Notes: generated by a model not told the origin, from the letters alone. A stretch of DNA of 35,399 bases from Solirubrobacterales bacterium (GCA_021155855.1 JAJNAZ010000024.1:1-35399), one strand, 5' to 3'. Shown: positions 1-8,516, numbered from the stretch's first letter. Made by a program: numbers and translations.

Positions 1-56
1 GTGGCGCAACCCGCCGGTCAGATGTGTAGTCTGCCGCCAGTTCGTTAGCACCCGTT

Positions 57-180
57 AATGCCGAATCCCCACTCGCACGCGAGCGGGGAACGGGGGACCC
101 ACATGTTGGGGCTAACCCACCGCAGGAGGCGGTGGGGGCGCAGCTTCTTTGCGCCAGTCCGTCAGCTAACCCCGTAGGCC
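57..180 (+). promoter_or_regulatory. Cyclic-di-AMP riboswitch (ydaO/yuaA type)
   Basis: The leader of the NlpC/P60-like gene carries the conserved blocks of the ydaO/yuaA aptamer in order: GCCGAATCC (60-68), CGGGGGACCCA (91-101), TTGGGGCTAA (106-115) and GTCAGCTAACCCCGTAGGC (161-179). Between them sit two perfect hairpins, CCCACCGC/GCGGTGGG (116-136) and GGCGCA/TGCGCC (137-155). The class binds c-di-AMP and is known upstream of cell-wall hydrolase and osmolyte/potassium genes, where ligand usually lowers expression. The aptamer ends a few bases before a Shine-Dalgarno (AAGGAGA, 184-190), so control of translation or of early termination is possible; I see no separate U-rich terminator. The assignment rests on recalled consensus blocks, not on a covariance search. 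Confidence 0.93.
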
Positions 181-200
181 GAAAAGGAGACGGAACCGCC

Positions 201-782
201 GTGCCCAGTTCGACCTGCAGCCGCCTACGTGCCCCGCTGGCGCTCTGCGCTGCGGCGATCGCGCTCGCCCTGCCCGCCTCCGCCTCCGCCGGTTCCGGCG
301 GCATCGGCATCGAGGGGACCGAGGAGCCGGCCCAGACGACGCCGGTCGCGGGCGAGAAGGCGAAGCTGCTGAAGAGCGGGCTCGCCGCGGCGCCCGAGAG
401 CGCCCCGGAGGGGGTCGCCCGCGCGATAGAGGCCGCCAACCGCATCGACGGCGCCGGCTACTGTCTCGGCGGCGGTCACGGCAAGTGGCGCTCGCACTGC
501 TACGACTGCTCGGGCGCGGTTAGCTACGTGCTTGGCCCCAAGGGCGCCGACATTCTCGACTCGCCGTTGCCCTCGGGCGCCTTCAACAAGTGGGGCGAGC
601 GCGGCAAGGGAAGCTGGATCACCGTCTACTACAACGGTGGCCACGCCTACGTCGTGATCGCCGGCCTGCGCTTCGACACCTCGCTGCCCGACGACGGCGC
701 CGAGGGCCCGGGTTGGAGCAAGAGGGTCAAGCGCGGCAAGGTCAACGGCCCGTTCAAGAAGCGCCACTACCTCGGGCTCTAA
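201..782 (+). CDS. Secreted NlpC/P60-like (CHAP-like) cysteine peptidase
   Basis: A 193-residue protein with a signal peptide (hydrophobic LCAAAIALALPASASA at about 15-30), a low-complexity linker, and a C-terminal NlpC/P60-like domain. The probable nucleophile is Cys103 in YDCSGAV and the catalytic His is His148 in GGHAYVVI, the usual DCSG...H layout of peptidoglycan endopeptidases. The GTG at 201 is chosen because AAGGAGA lies 10 nt upstream and the signal peptide then starts properly; an in-frame upstream start at 132 would run through the riboswitch. The likely role is cleavage of peptide stems in peptidoglycan outside the membrane, controlled by c-di-AMP through the leader. Substrate is unknown. 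The domain is short, and extra cysteines (CLGGGHGKWRSHC) just before the nucleophile may form a disulfide. Confidence 0.85.
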   Translation: MPSSTCSRLRAPLALCAAAIALALPASASAGSGGIGIEGTEEPAQTTPVAGEKAKLLKSGLAAAPESAPEGVARAIEAANRIDGAGYCLGGGHGKWRSHCYDCSGAVSYVLGPKGADILDSPLPSGAFNKWGERGKGSWITVYYNGGHAYVVIAGLRFDTSLPDDGAEGPGWSKRVKRGKVNGPFKKRHYLGL

Positions 783-831
783 GCGCCGCCGCCGCGGGCC
801 ACGAACTCCACGCCGGGCTTCCGGCGGTCGG

Positions 832-837
832 TAGCTT
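832..837 (+). promoter_or_regulatory. -10 box of leaderless promoter, M29 peptidase gene
   Basis: TAGCTT lies 6 nt before the ATG at 844, so a start site about 7 nt downstream of the hexamer would coincide with the start codon. No clear -35 box is visible. Confidence 0.5.
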
Positions 838-843
838 GAGCGC

Positions 844-1800
844 ATGAGCGACCTCGAGCGCGCCGTCGCCGCCGTGATCCGCGACTGCCTCGGCGTTCGC
901 GAGCACGAGACCGTGCTCGTCGTCTGCAATCCGCCGACGATCGGGCTCGGCGAGCGCCTGCGGGGCGAGGCCGGGCGCGCCGGGGCCGACGGGATCCTCT
1001 GCCTGATGGCCGAGCGCGGGACGCACGCGGCGGAGCCGCCGGCGCCCGTCGCCGCGGCGATGGCTGCCGCGGATGTCGTCCTCGCCCCGACGGTCCAGTC
1101 GCTCTCGCACACCGCGGCGCGCAAGGCCGCGACCGCGGTAGGGGTGCGGATCGCGACCCTGCCGGGCGCGACCGAGGAGATGCTCGCCCGGGTGATGAGC
1201 GCCGACATGGAGGGCCTGCGTCGCCGCGGCGCCGCGATCGCCGAGGTCCTCACCCGGGGATCGGAGGCGCGGATCACGTGCGCCAACGGCTCCGACCTGC
1301 GGCTCGGGCTCGGCGACCGCGAGGCGATCCCCGACGCCGGCGACCTGACCGCGCCCGGCGCCTTCGGCAACCTTCCATGCGGCGAGGGCTTCATCGCCCC
1401 GATCGAGGGCAGCGGCGATGGGACGCTTGTCGTCGACGGTGGGATCGCGACGATCGGCCGCCTCGCCGAGCCGGTCAGGCTGACGATCGAGAGTGGGCAC
1501 CTGGTCGCTGCGAATGGCGCCGCGGGCGAGCGCCTGATGGAGCTGCTCACCGCGGGCGGGGAGGAGGGCACCAACGTCGCCGAGCTCGGCATCGGCACAA
1601 ATGAGCGGGCGGTCCTCACCGGCGAGGTGCTCGAGGACGAGAAGATCCTCGGCAGCTGCCATGTCGCCTTCGGCGCCTCGGCGGCGATCGGCGGCACCGT
1701 CCAGGTCCCGGTGCATCTCGATTGCGTGGTGATGAAGCCGGACGTGAGCGTCGACGGCGAGCCGGTCGTCCGCGCCGGCGAGCTGCTCGTCGGGGACTGA
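844..1800 (+). CDS. M29-like (thermophilic-type) metalloaminopeptidase
   Basis: A 318-residue protein resembling family M29 leucyl aminopeptidases (AmpS/PepS/aminopeptidase T) and related NicX-like proteins. The C-terminal half carries the recognisable core: NLPCGEGFIAPIEGSGDG (about 179-196), ELGIGTNE, EDEKILGSCHVAFGAS and VPVHLDCVVMKPDV, which supply the Glu, His and Asp ligands of the two-metal site. It is shorter than canonical M29 enzymes (about 400 residues), mostly in the N-terminal domain. Soluble and cytoplasmic, it probably removes N-terminal residues from peptides; a dioxygenase-like activity of the NicX branch cannot be excluded. It is followed after 13 nt by ftcD and may share its transcript. 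Confidence 0.75.
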   Translation: MSDLERAVAAVIRDCLGVREHETVLVVCNPPTIGLGERLRGEAGRAGADGILCLMAERGTHAAEPPAPVAAAMAAADVVLAPTVQSLSHTAARKAATAVGVRIATLPGATEEMLARVMSADMEGLRRRGAAIAEVLTRGSEARITCANGSDLRLGLGDREAIPDAGDLTAPGAFGNLPCGEGFIAPIEGSGDGTLVVDGGIATIGRLAEPVRLTIESGHLVAANGAAGERLMELLTAGGEEGTNVAELGIGTNERAVLTGEVLEDEKILGSCHVAFGASAAIGGTVQVPVHLDCVVMKPDVSVDGEPVVRAGELLVGD

Positions 1801-1813
1801 GACCGCGGGGGCG

Positions 1814-2707
1814 ATGGCGCTCGCGGTCCCGAACTTCTCCGAGGGGCGCGACCCGGCCGTGATCGGGGCGATCGCCGCGGCGTTCGGGCGGGTCGCCGAG
1901 ATCCTCGACCGCCACAGCGACGCGGTCCACAACCGCACCGTGGTGACGCTGTCGGCGCCGGATCGGGGGCTGCTCGCGGCGCTGATCGCCGGCGCCGCCG
2001 CCTGCGTCGAGCGGATCGACATGTCCGCACACGCGGGCGAGCATCCGTGCATCGGCGCGCTCGACATCTGCCCGCTGGTCTTCGTCGACCAGCGCGGTCG
2101 CGGGCTCGCCCGCGAGCTGGCGCTCGAGGCTGCGGCGGCGATCGGCGAGCTCGGGGTTCCCGTCTTCCTCTACGGCGAGCTGGCCTCCGCGCCGGCGCGC
2201 CGCGAGCGCGCCTACTTTCGCCGCGGCGGCCTCGCCGAGCTCGGCGAGCGGATGCGCGGCGGCCGGCTCGACCCCGACTTCGGACCAGCCGAGCCGCACC
2301 CGAGCGCCGGTGCCACCCGGGTCGGCGCGCGGCCGCCGCTCGCGGCCTTCAACCTAGAGCTCGACAGCGCTGATCTGTCGATCGCCCGCGCGGTGGCGGC
2401 GGCGCTGCGCGAGTCCGGCGGCGGGCTCGCCGGGGTGCGGGCGCTCGCGATCGACCTCGGCGACCGTGCCCAGGTCTCGACCAACGTCCACGACCCGGTC
2501 GCGACCCCGCTCGGGGCGGTGGTCGAGAGGGTCCGCGCGCTGGCAGCCGCACACGGCGCCGCCCCGGTGGCGGCCGAGGTCGTCGGCCTCGTCCCGGCGG
2601 CGGCCCTCGCCGGCCTGCCCGAGGACGTGCCGCTGCGAGGCTTCGACCCCGCCCGTCAGGTGCTCGAGAACCGGCTAGGACCCGACCGCGCTAGCGGGCC
2701 GGCTTAG
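1814..2707 (+). CDS. ftcD: Glutamate formimidoyltransferase (formiminotransferase)
   Basis: A 297-residue protein matching the formiminotransferase N- and C-subdomains: LAVPNFSEGRD at the N-terminus, DRHSDAVHNRTVVTL with the folate-site residues, MSAHAGEHPCIGALDICPLVF (His at about 73 and 77 region), and YGELASAPARRERAYFRRGGLAEL. It transfers the formimino group from N-formimino-glutamate to tetrahydrofolate, the last step of one histidine-degradation route, feeding one-carbon metabolism. Only the transferase is present; the cyclodeaminase domain found in the mammalian bifunctional enzyme is absent. No other hut gene is in this window, so its place in histidine catabolism here is unproven. 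Confidence 0.9.
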   Translation: MALAVPNFSEGRDPAVIGAIAAAFGRVAEILDRHSDAVHNRTVVTLSAPDRGLLAALIAGAAACVERIDMSAHAGEHPCIGALDICPLVFVDQRGRGLARELALEAAAAIGELGVPVFLYGELASAPARRERAYFRRGGLAELGERMRGGRLDPDFGPAEPHPSAGATRVGARPPLAAFNLELDSADLSIARAVAAALRESGGGLAGVRALAIDLGDRAQVSTNVHDPVATPLGAVVERVRALAAAHGAAPVAAEVVGLVPAAALAGLPEDVPLRGFDPARQVLENRLGPDRASGPA

Positions 2708-2713
2708 TACGCT
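2708..2713 (+). promoter_or_regulatory. -10 box of leaderless promoter, small membrane protein gene
   Basis: TACGCT ends 9 nt before the ATG at 2723, right after the ftcD stop. It fits the start-proximal TANNNT pattern seen at many genes here; no -35 box is evident. Confidence 0.45.
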
Positions 2714-2722
2714 GCCTGACCG

Positions 2723-3082
2723 ATGGCCCAGACGAAGAAGAAGCGCCGCCGCAAGCATCGCGGCACCCAGACCGGACGGGTCGACACCCGCGGGCGGCGC
2801 GGGCGACCGCGCTCCAAGGACGAGGCGCGGGCGCAGGCGCGTCGGCGCTCGGAGACCCGCCGCGACCTGGCGCCGACCTGGGGCTCGGCCTTTCGCCGCG
2901 GCCTGTTGGGCGCCGGCATCTTCTTGCTCTTGATGTTCTTTGCCTTCGGCCGCTCGTTCGGCGAGTCGCTGGCGCTCTCGGTGGTAATGCTGGCGATGTA
3001 CGTGCCGCTCGGCTACTACGTCGACCGCTTCTTCTACAACCGCCGCCGCGCCCGCGAGCGCGCCCAGAAGCCCGCCCGTTAG
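2723..3082 (+). CDS. Small basic membrane protein, function unknown
   Basis: A 119-residue protein with a strongly basic N-terminal half (MAQTKKKRRRKHRG, then many Arg) followed by two membrane helices: GLLGAGIFLLLMFFAFG at about 66-82 and LALSVVMLAMYVPLGYYV at about 87-104. It ends in a basic tail. The positive-inside rule puts both termini in the cytoplasm. The basic arm could contact nucleic acid or ribosomes, but nothing in the sequence establishes this. It ends 2 nt before the following hydrolase gene, so the two are probably co-expressed. Not a family I can name. Confidence 0.75.
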   Translation: MAQTKKKRRRKHRGTQTGRVDTRGRRGRPRSKDEARAQARRRSETRRDLAPTWGSAFRRGLLGAGIFLLLMFFAFGRSFGESLALSVVMLAMYVPLGYYVDRFFYNRRRARERAQKPAR

Positions 3083-3084
3083 CT

Positions 3085-3720
3085 ATGGACGTGCGCGTAC
3101 TCACCGTCGGCCCGGTGGCAGAGAACTGCTTCGTGGTCCGCGGCGACGGCGGCGCGCGTGCGCTGGTCGTCGATCCCGGCGACGAGGCCGAGCGGATCCT
3201 GGCGCTCGTCGACGAGCTCGGGATCGGGATCGACGCGATCCTGCTGACCCACACTCACTTCGACCACATCGGCGCCGTGGCTCCGGTGGCGCGGGCGACC
3301 GGCGCGCCGGTCTACTGCCCCGAGATCGAGCTGCCGGTGCTGGCCGACATCATGTCCTGGGTCCCGCCCGGATTTGGTCCCTTCGAGAGCTACGAGGCCG
3401 AGCACTCGCTCACCGGCGGCGAGCGGCTCGAGCTCGCCGGCTTCGAGATCGACGTCATCCATACGCCCGGCCACAGCCCCGGGCACGTCACCTACTCGAT
3501 CCCCGCCGAGGCGGCGCTGTTCTCGGGCGACGTGCTCTTTCAGGGCTCGGTCGGACGGGTCGACCTGCCCGGCGGCGACGGGCCGACGCTGATGGCCACC
3601 CTACGCGGGCTCGCCGAGGGCTTTCCCGAACAGACGACCGTCTATCCCGGCCACATGGGGATCACGACACTTGGCGCGGAACGGGCGACGAATCCGTTTC
3701 TAGCCGAGCTGGCGCGCTAG
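3085..3720 (+). CDS. Glyoxalase-II-like metallo-beta-lactamase-fold hydrolase
   Basis: A 211-residue metallo-beta-lactamase-fold protein with the signature THTHFDHIG (about 55-63; His ligands of the first zinc plus Asp/His of the second), HTPGHSPGHV (about 129-138), a GDVLF segment (Asp ligand) and YPGHMGITTLGAE near the end. These make it resemble YcbL-type glyoxalase II/hydroxyacylglutathione hydrolases, though thiol-ester substrates other than glutathione are likelier in an actinobacterium. It follows the membrane protein gene by 2 nt. Its last 59 nt overlap the end of the convergent phosphatase gene. Confidence 0.85.
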   Translation: MDVRVLTVGPVAENCFVVRGDGGARALVVDPGDEAERILALVDELGIGIDAILLTHTHFDHIGAVAPVARATGAPVYCPEIELPVLADIMSWVPPGFGPFESYEAEHSLTGGERLELAGFEIDVIHTPGHSPGHVTYSIPAEAALFSGDVLFQGSVGRVDLPGGDGPTLMATLRGLAEGFPEQTTVYPGHMGITTLGAERATNPFLAELAR

Positions 3721-5374
3721 TAGCGGGCCCCCGCGCCGGCGGGATGCGGAGCACGAACAGGAGGATGTCGTCGCGCGGATCGCTCGGCCGGCCGTCGAGC
3801 ACCGAGTGGGTGAGCTTGCGCGCGATCGCGTCGGCGTCGAGGCCCGCGCACGCCCGCAACGCGATCGCGAGCTCCTTCTGGGTGATCGCGTGGCTCGGAG
3901 CATGCGCATCGGTCAACCCGTCGGTGTAGAAGACGAGCGCGTCCCCGGCGGCGAGGTCGACGGAGTCGTCCTCGAGCAGGGGGTCGGGCCGCACGCCGAG
4001 CACCATCCCTGGGGCGCCGGCGCTCTCGACCCCACCGTAGGCGCGCAGGACGAGCGGCAGCGGCTGACCGCCGCTGGCCAAGGTGACGTGCACCCCACCC
4101 CGATCGCGAAGCTCGAGCCGTGAGTAGACGACCGTGCAGCTCTGGCCGGGGGCCTGGCGCAGGATCGCGTCGTTCAGCTCGCGCAGGATGCTGCTCGGCA
4201 GCTGGCTGCGGACCGCCGCGGCGCGCAGCGTGTAGCGGGCGAGGGCGGTGGTCGCGGCCGCGGTCGCGCCGTGGCCGAGCACGTCGCCGACGACCACCGT
4301 CCAGCTGCCGTCCTCGGCCGTGTAGAGGTCGTAGAAGTCCCCGCCGACGATCTGGTGCTCGCCCGCGGGCCGGTAGTCGATCGCGGTCTCGATCCCGGGA
4401 ACGGTGGGCAGTCGCGACGGCAGCAGGCTCTCCTGGAGCGTGTTCGCGATCTGCTCGAGCGTGTACTCGACCCGCCGTCGTTCCGTGACCACGGCGGCCA
4501 GCAGCAGCGTGGTCAGGCTGGCGACGGCGATCAGGGCCTGTGCGAGCAGCAGCCGCTCGTCGGGGGAGTTGTCGGCGAACGGGCCGAGTGCGTCCGCGGT
4601 CAGCGGGATCGCGATGCAGGCGACCAGCAGGCAGCCGGCGACCGCGCCCGGCTGCCAGAAGCGCATCGCGGCGGCGATCAGGGGCGGGATGATCAGGAAC
4701 GTGAACGAGCTTTCGCTGGTGAACACGAACGCGGTGAGGCCGGCGATCAGCACTGCCAGCGCGGCGGCCTCGAGCGCCCTCCCCGGCGCCCGCGCATAGG
4801 GCCAGTGAGTCACTGCGACCAGCAGCGCCGGGGCGACCACCAAATCGCCCCCCATGTCGCCCAGCCACCAGGTGCGCCAGGTGGAGCCGGCGTCGGCGAA
4901 CGCGATCTCGTCGCCCGCGAGCAGGCTGCCGACGCCGACGGTCGCGCTGACCATGGTGCTGAGGACCCCGCCGAGCACGGCGAGCGCGACCACGTCACGG
5001 ACCCGCTCCAGCGAGGGCCGGAAGTCGGTGACGCGGCGCAGCAGAAAGCCGCCCGCCAGCGCCTCGGCGGTGTTGCCGGCGGTGATCCCGAGCGCCGTGT
5101 ACAGCGGCACGTCGGTCCAGGCGTTGGCGAGGAAGGCGCCGAGCGCGATTCCGGGCCAGACCCGGTAGCCCCAGAGGATGACCGCGGCGAGCGCGATCCC
5201 GGTCGGTGCCCAGATCGCGGTCACGCTCTCGGTCGTGAAGGCGAGGTCGAGACCGAGCTTCGCGGCGGCGTAGTAGGCGGCGGCGAGACCGGCGATCCTG
5301 ATCAGCAACACGCGCCGGCTGCCACCGGGTTCGCTTCCATGCGACACCCCATGCGACTCCGCCACGACTGGCAC
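3662..5374 (-). CDS. MASE1 membrane sensor-PP2C (SpoIIE-type) serine phosphatase
   Basis: A 570-residue protein with a multi-helix N-terminal MASE1 sensor (about 22-305; signature IWAPTGIALAAVILWGYRVW) and a C-terminal PP2C/SpoIIE phosphatase domain (about 335-545). Metal-binding acidic residues are visible in IVGGDFYDLY, VVGDVLGHGA, FYTDGLTDAH and PRDDILLFVL. Such enzymes dephosphorylate anti-sigma antagonists (RsbV/SpoIIAA type) and so switch on stress sigma factors; MASE1 senses an unknown signal at the membrane. The RsbW-like ATPase at 16724-17140 could be in the same pathway but is not adjacent. Start is GTG 5374, 6 nt after a minus-strand TAGGCT (5386-5381). The 3' end overlaps the convergent hydrolase by 59 nt. 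Confidence 0.88.
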   Translation of the reverse strand: MPVVAESHGVSHGSEPGGSRRVLLIRIAGLAAAYYAAAKLGLDLAFTTESVTAIWAPTGIALAAVILWGYRVWPGIALGAFLANAWTDVPLYTALGITAGNTAEALAGGFLLRRVTDFRPSLERVRDVVALAVLGGVLSTMVSATVGVGSLLAGDEIAFADAGSTWRTWWLGDMGGDLVVAPALLVAVTHWPYARAPGRALEAAALAVLIAGLTAFVFTSESSFTFLIIPPLIAAAMRFWQPGAVAGCLLVACIAIPLTADALGPFADNSPDERLLLAQALIAVASLTTLLLAAVVTERRRVEYTLEQIANTLQESLLPSRLPTVPGIETAIDYRPAGEHQIVGGDFYDLYTAEDGSWTVVVGDVLGHGATAAATTALARYTLRAAAVRSQLPSSILRELNDAILRQAPGQSCTVVYSRLELRDRGGVHVTLASGGQPLPLVLRAYGGVESAGAPGMVLGVRPDPLLEDDSVDLAAGDALVFYTDGLTDAHAPSHAITQKELAIALRACAGLDADAIARKLTHSVLDGRPSDPRDDILLFVLRIPPARGPATSAPARLETDSSPVPRQVS

Positions 5375-5380
5375 CGGGCC

Positions 5381-5428
5381 AGCCTACCCGCATCTTGGGT
5401 GACCGCGGGCGGAATTGCTCGTTAGGCT
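5381..5428. promoter_or_regulatory. Divergent promoters of MASE1-PP2C gene and hisS
   Basis: The 63-nt gap between the two genes holds the same hexamer, TAGGCT, on each strand: minus strand at 5386-5381, 6 nt before GTG 5374, and plus strand at 5423-5428, 9 nt before ATG 5438. Both place the likely transcription start at or near the start codon. No -35 boxes or Shine-Dalgarno sequences are obvious. Confidence 0.5.
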
Positions 5429-5437
5429 CGCCCAGCC

Positions 5438-6670
5438 ATGAGCTCCCGATTCCAGGCCCCGCGGGGGACCTTCGACATCCTCCCCGCCGGCTGGGAGCAG
5501 CGGGCGCGGGTCTACGCGGCCGCCGCCCAGATCTTCGAGCGCGCCGGCTACGGGCGGATCGAGACCCCGGCGTTCGAGGACAGGGAGCTGTTCGCGCGCG
5601 GGGTGGGTCAGTCGACCGACATCGTGCAGAAGGAGATGTTCAGCTTCACCGATCAGGGCGGGCGGGGGCTGACCCTGCGCCCCGAGGGCACGGCACCGAT
5701 CGTCCGCGCGTACGTCGAGCACGGCATGCACAGGCTCGCCCAGCCGGTGAAGCTCTGGCACTGGGGCCCCTACTTCCGCCACGAGCGCCCCCAGTCGGGC
5801 CGCTTCCGGGAGTTCAACCAGATCGGCGCCGAGGCGATCGGCTCGGACTCGCCCCTGGTCGACGCCGAGCTGATCATCCTGCTCGACGAGCTGTTCCGGG
5901 AGCTCGGCATTGCCGGCATTCGCCTGCGGCTCGGCAGCCTCGGCTCGCCCGCCACCAGGGCCGCCTACCGAGACGAGCTGCAGGCCTACTTGCGCCAGCG
6001 CGAGGCGGAGCTGGCGCCGACCGTGCGCGAGCGGATCGACCTCAACCCGATGCGCGCCTTCGACTCCGACGATCCGGGCACGCGTGCGGTGATGGAGGAG
6101 GCGCCGACGATGCTCGAGCGCCTCGACGACGCCGACGCAGAGCACTTCGCCGCCGTCCGGGCGATGGTCGATCGCGCCGGGATCAGCTACCAGCTCGATC
6201 CGACCCTGGTCCGCGGGCTCGACTACTACACCCGCACCGTGTTCGAGTTCGAGTCCGACCGCCTCGGCGCCCAGGCGGCGCTCGGCGGCGGCGGCCGCTA
6301 CGACGGCCTGGTCGAGCAGCTCGGCGGGCCCTCGACCCCCGCCTGCGGCTGGGCCGCCGGGATCGAGCGGATCCTGCTGGCGCTCGACGAGGAGGCCGAC
6401 GAGCCCGGCGTCGACGTCTTCGTCGCCGCCTCCGAGGATCAACGCGAGCGCGCCTTCGCGCTCGTGCGCGAGCTGCGGCGGGCCGGACTGCGCGCCGAGC
6501 TCGACCTCGCCGAGCGCTCGCTCAAGGGCCAGATGAAGCAGGCGGACCGGCTCGGCGCCCGGGCGGCGATCGTGCTCGACGAACAGCAGCCGGCCCAGCT
6601 TCGCGACATGACCAGCGGCGAGCAGCGCGAGCTCGACCTGGCACGGGCGGTGGAGGAGCTGGGCCCATGA
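5438..6670 (+). CDS. hisS: Histidyl-tRNA synthetase
   Basis: A 410-residue class II aminoacyl-tRNA synthetase that charges tRNA-His. It begins with the family's PRGTFDILP segment, followed by motif 1 and TLRPEGTAPIVRAY, motif 2 GPYFRHERPQSGRFREFNQ, the HisRS-specific histidine-binding RGLDYYTRTVFEF (about 262-274), GGGGRYDGL and motif 3 CGWAAGIERILLAL. The C-terminal anticodon-binding domain (about 325-410) contains the DLAERSLKGQMKQADR block. Length is normal for the short bacterial type. It is followed after 52 nt by aspS, the usual pairing. Confidence 0.97.
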   Translation: MSSRFQAPRGTFDILPAGWEQRARVYAAAAQIFERAGYGRIETPAFEDRELFARGVGQSTDIVQKEMFSFTDQGGRGLTLRPEGTAPIVRAYVEHGMHRLAQPVKLWHWGPYFRHERPQSGRFREFNQIGAEAIGSDSPLVDAELIILLDELFRELGIAGIRLRLGSLGSPATRAAYRDELQAYLRQREAELAPTVRERIDLNPMRAFDSDDPGTRAVMEEAPTMLERLDDADAEHFAAVRAMVDRAGISYQLDPTLVRGLDYYTRTVFEFESDRLGAQAALGGGGRYDGLVEQLGGPSTPACGWAAGIERILLALDEEADEPGVDVFVAASEDQRERAFALVRELRRAGLRAELDLAERSLKGQMKQADRLGARAAIVLDEQQPAQLRDMTSGEQRELDLARAVEELGP

Positions 6671-6722
6671 CGCGAAGTCCGGCGAGACGAAGCCGAATCG
6701 CGCGGCTGTCGAGGCGGTCTCC

Positions 6723-8516
6723 GTGAGCGGACGCGGCTTCCCGGCCCTGCGCGCGAACGAGTACCGCGACGCGTGGTGCGGCCAAGTGCTCGCCGACCGG
6801 GTCGACTTCGAGCTCCGGCTCGCCGGCTGGATCCACCGGCGCCGCGACCACGGCGGGCTCGTGTTCGTCGACCTGCGCGACCGCACCGGCCTCGTCCAGC
6901 TCGTCTTCGATCCCGACGAGTCCGGCGCCGCGTTCGAGCTTTCCCACCAGCTGCGCGCCGAGGACGTGATCAGCGTCGCCGGCCGGGTGGTTCGCCGCGC
7001 CCCCGAAACCGTCAACCCCGAGCTGCCGACGGGGGAGTTCGAGCTTCGCGTCGACGAGGCCGAGCGGCTCGGCGGGGCGGCCACCCCGCCGTTCGAGATC
7101 GAGGCGTACTCGGGCGAGGTCGGCGAGGAGATGCGGCTGCGCTACCGCTATCTCGACCTGCGTCGGGAGCGCATGCGCGAGGCGATCGAGCTTCGCCACG
7201 GGGTGGCGAAGGCGATCCGCGACTTCCTCGGCGGCGAGGGCTTTCTCGAGATCGAGACGCCGATGCTCTCGCGCTCGACCCCGGAGGGCGCCCGCGACTT
7301 CCTCGTCCCCTCGCGGCGCGAGCCGGGCTCCTTCTACGCCCTGCCGCAGTCGCCGCAGCTGTTCAAGCAGCTGTTGATGGTCGCCGGGTTCGAGCGCTAC
7401 TTCCAGATCGTGCGCTGCTTTCGCGACGAGGACCAGCGCGCCGACCGTCAGCCCGACTTCACCCAGCTCGACCTCGAGATGTCCTTCGTCGGGGTCGAGG
7501 ACGTGCTCGACCTCAACGAGCGCCTGCTCGCCGCCGTCTTCGAGGCGGTCGGCGGCCCGGCGCTCGAGCTGCCGCTGCCGCGGCTGCCCTACGACGAGAC
7601 GCTGACCCGCTACGGCACCGACCGCCCCGACCTGCGCTTCGGGCTCGAGCTGGTCGAGCTCACCGACCTGGTCGCCGAGACCGAGTTCAAGGTCTTTCGC
7701 CGCACGATCGAGGGCGGCGGCGTGGTCAAGGGCCTCAACGCCGGCGCCCGCGAGGTGCCGCGCTCGGTCCTCGACGGGCTGATCGAGCGCGCCCAGGAGC
7801 TCGGCGCCAAGGGGCTGGTGTGGGCGTTTCGCGAGGGCGAGGGCTGGCGCTCGCCGACGGCGAAGTTCCTCTCCGCGGAAGAGCTGTCAGCGCTCAACGA
7901 GCGGCTCGGAGCGGAGGAGGGCGCCCTGTTGCTGGTGGTCGCCGACCGCGCCGAGGTCGCGAACTCGGTGCTCGCCCAGCTGCGGCTCGAGCTCGGCGAA
8001 CGCTTCGGGCTCGTCGACCCCGGCGCGGAGGCGTTCTGCTGGATCACCGAGTGGCCGATGTTCGGCTGGAACGAGGACGAGCGGCGCTGGGACCCGCACC
8101 ACCATCCCTTCACCGCGCCCGCCGAGGGCTTCGATCCCGAGCGCCCCGGCGAGGCGCGGGCGCTCGCCTACGACCTGGTCTGGAACGGTCAGGAGCTCGG
8201 CGGCGGCTCGATCCGGATCTCAGACCCCGAGCTGCAACAGCGGGTCCTGGAGACGATCGGGATCGGCGCCGAGGAGGCGCGCGATCGGTTCGGCTTTCTG
8301 CTCGAGGCGCTTCGCTACGGCGCGCCGCCGCACGGCGGGATCGCCTACGGGCTCGACCGCTGGGTGCAGCGGCTGCTGCACGCGGACTCGATCCGCGACA
8401 CGATCGCCTTCCCGAAGGCGGCCTCGGGCGCCGACCCGCTCACCGGCGCCCCGGCGCCGGTGGGCGAGGCCCAGCTTCGCGAGCTCGGGCTGGCGCTGCG
8501 CTCGCCGGGCCGCTGA
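6723..8516 (+). CDS. aspS: Aspartyl-tRNA synthetase, bacterial type
   Basis: A 597-residue class II synthetase with an N-terminal OB-fold anticodon domain (LAGWIHRRRDHGGLVFVDLR, about 36-55), motif 2 RCFRDEDQRADRQPDFTQ, the bacterial GAD insertion (about 290-420) and motif 3 GIAYGLDRWVQRLL. It charges tRNA-Asp. The residue after RRRD is His; in Pseudomonas AspRS a His at this place is linked to relaxed specificity that also misacylates tRNA-Asn, so this enzyme may be non-discriminating and work with GatCAB. That is inference from one residue. The GTG at 6723 starts the protein at the right place relative to homologues; the upstream Shine-Dalgarno is weak. Confidence 0.96.
   Translation: MSGRGFPALRANEYRDAWCGQVLADRVDFELRLAGWIHRRRDHGGLVFVDLRDRTGLVQLVFDPDESGAAFELSHQLRAEDVISVAGRVVRRAPETVNPELPTGEFELRVDEAERLGGAATPPFEIEAYSGEVGEEMRLRYRYLDLRRERMREAIELRHGVAKAIRDFLGGEGFLEIETPMLSRSTPEGARDFLVPSRREPGSFYALPQSPQLFKQLLMVAGFERYFQIVRCFRDEDQRADRQPDFTQLDLEMSFVGVEDVLDLNERLLAAVFEAVGGPALELPLPRLPYDETLTRYGTDRPDLRFGLELVELTDLVAETEFKVFRRTIEGGGVVKGLNAGAREVPRSVLDGLIERAQELGAKGLVWAFREGEGWRSPTAKFLSAEELSALNERLGAEEGALLLVVADRAEVANSVLAQLRLELGERFGLVDPGAEAFCWITEWPMFGWNEDERRWDPHHHPFTAPAEGFDPERPGEARALAYDLVWNGQELGGGSIRISDPELQQRVLETIGIGAEEARDRFGFLLEALRYGAPPHGGIAYGLDRWVQRLLHADSIRDTIAFPKAASGADPLTGAPAPVGEAQLRELGLALRSPGR

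Noticed and set aside
225-2067. Long open frames on the minus strand opposite the first two genes (601 and 437 codons)
   Set aside because: They are antisense shadows produced by very high GC; low-complexity Arg/Pro/Ala composition and the plus-strand genes have clear families.
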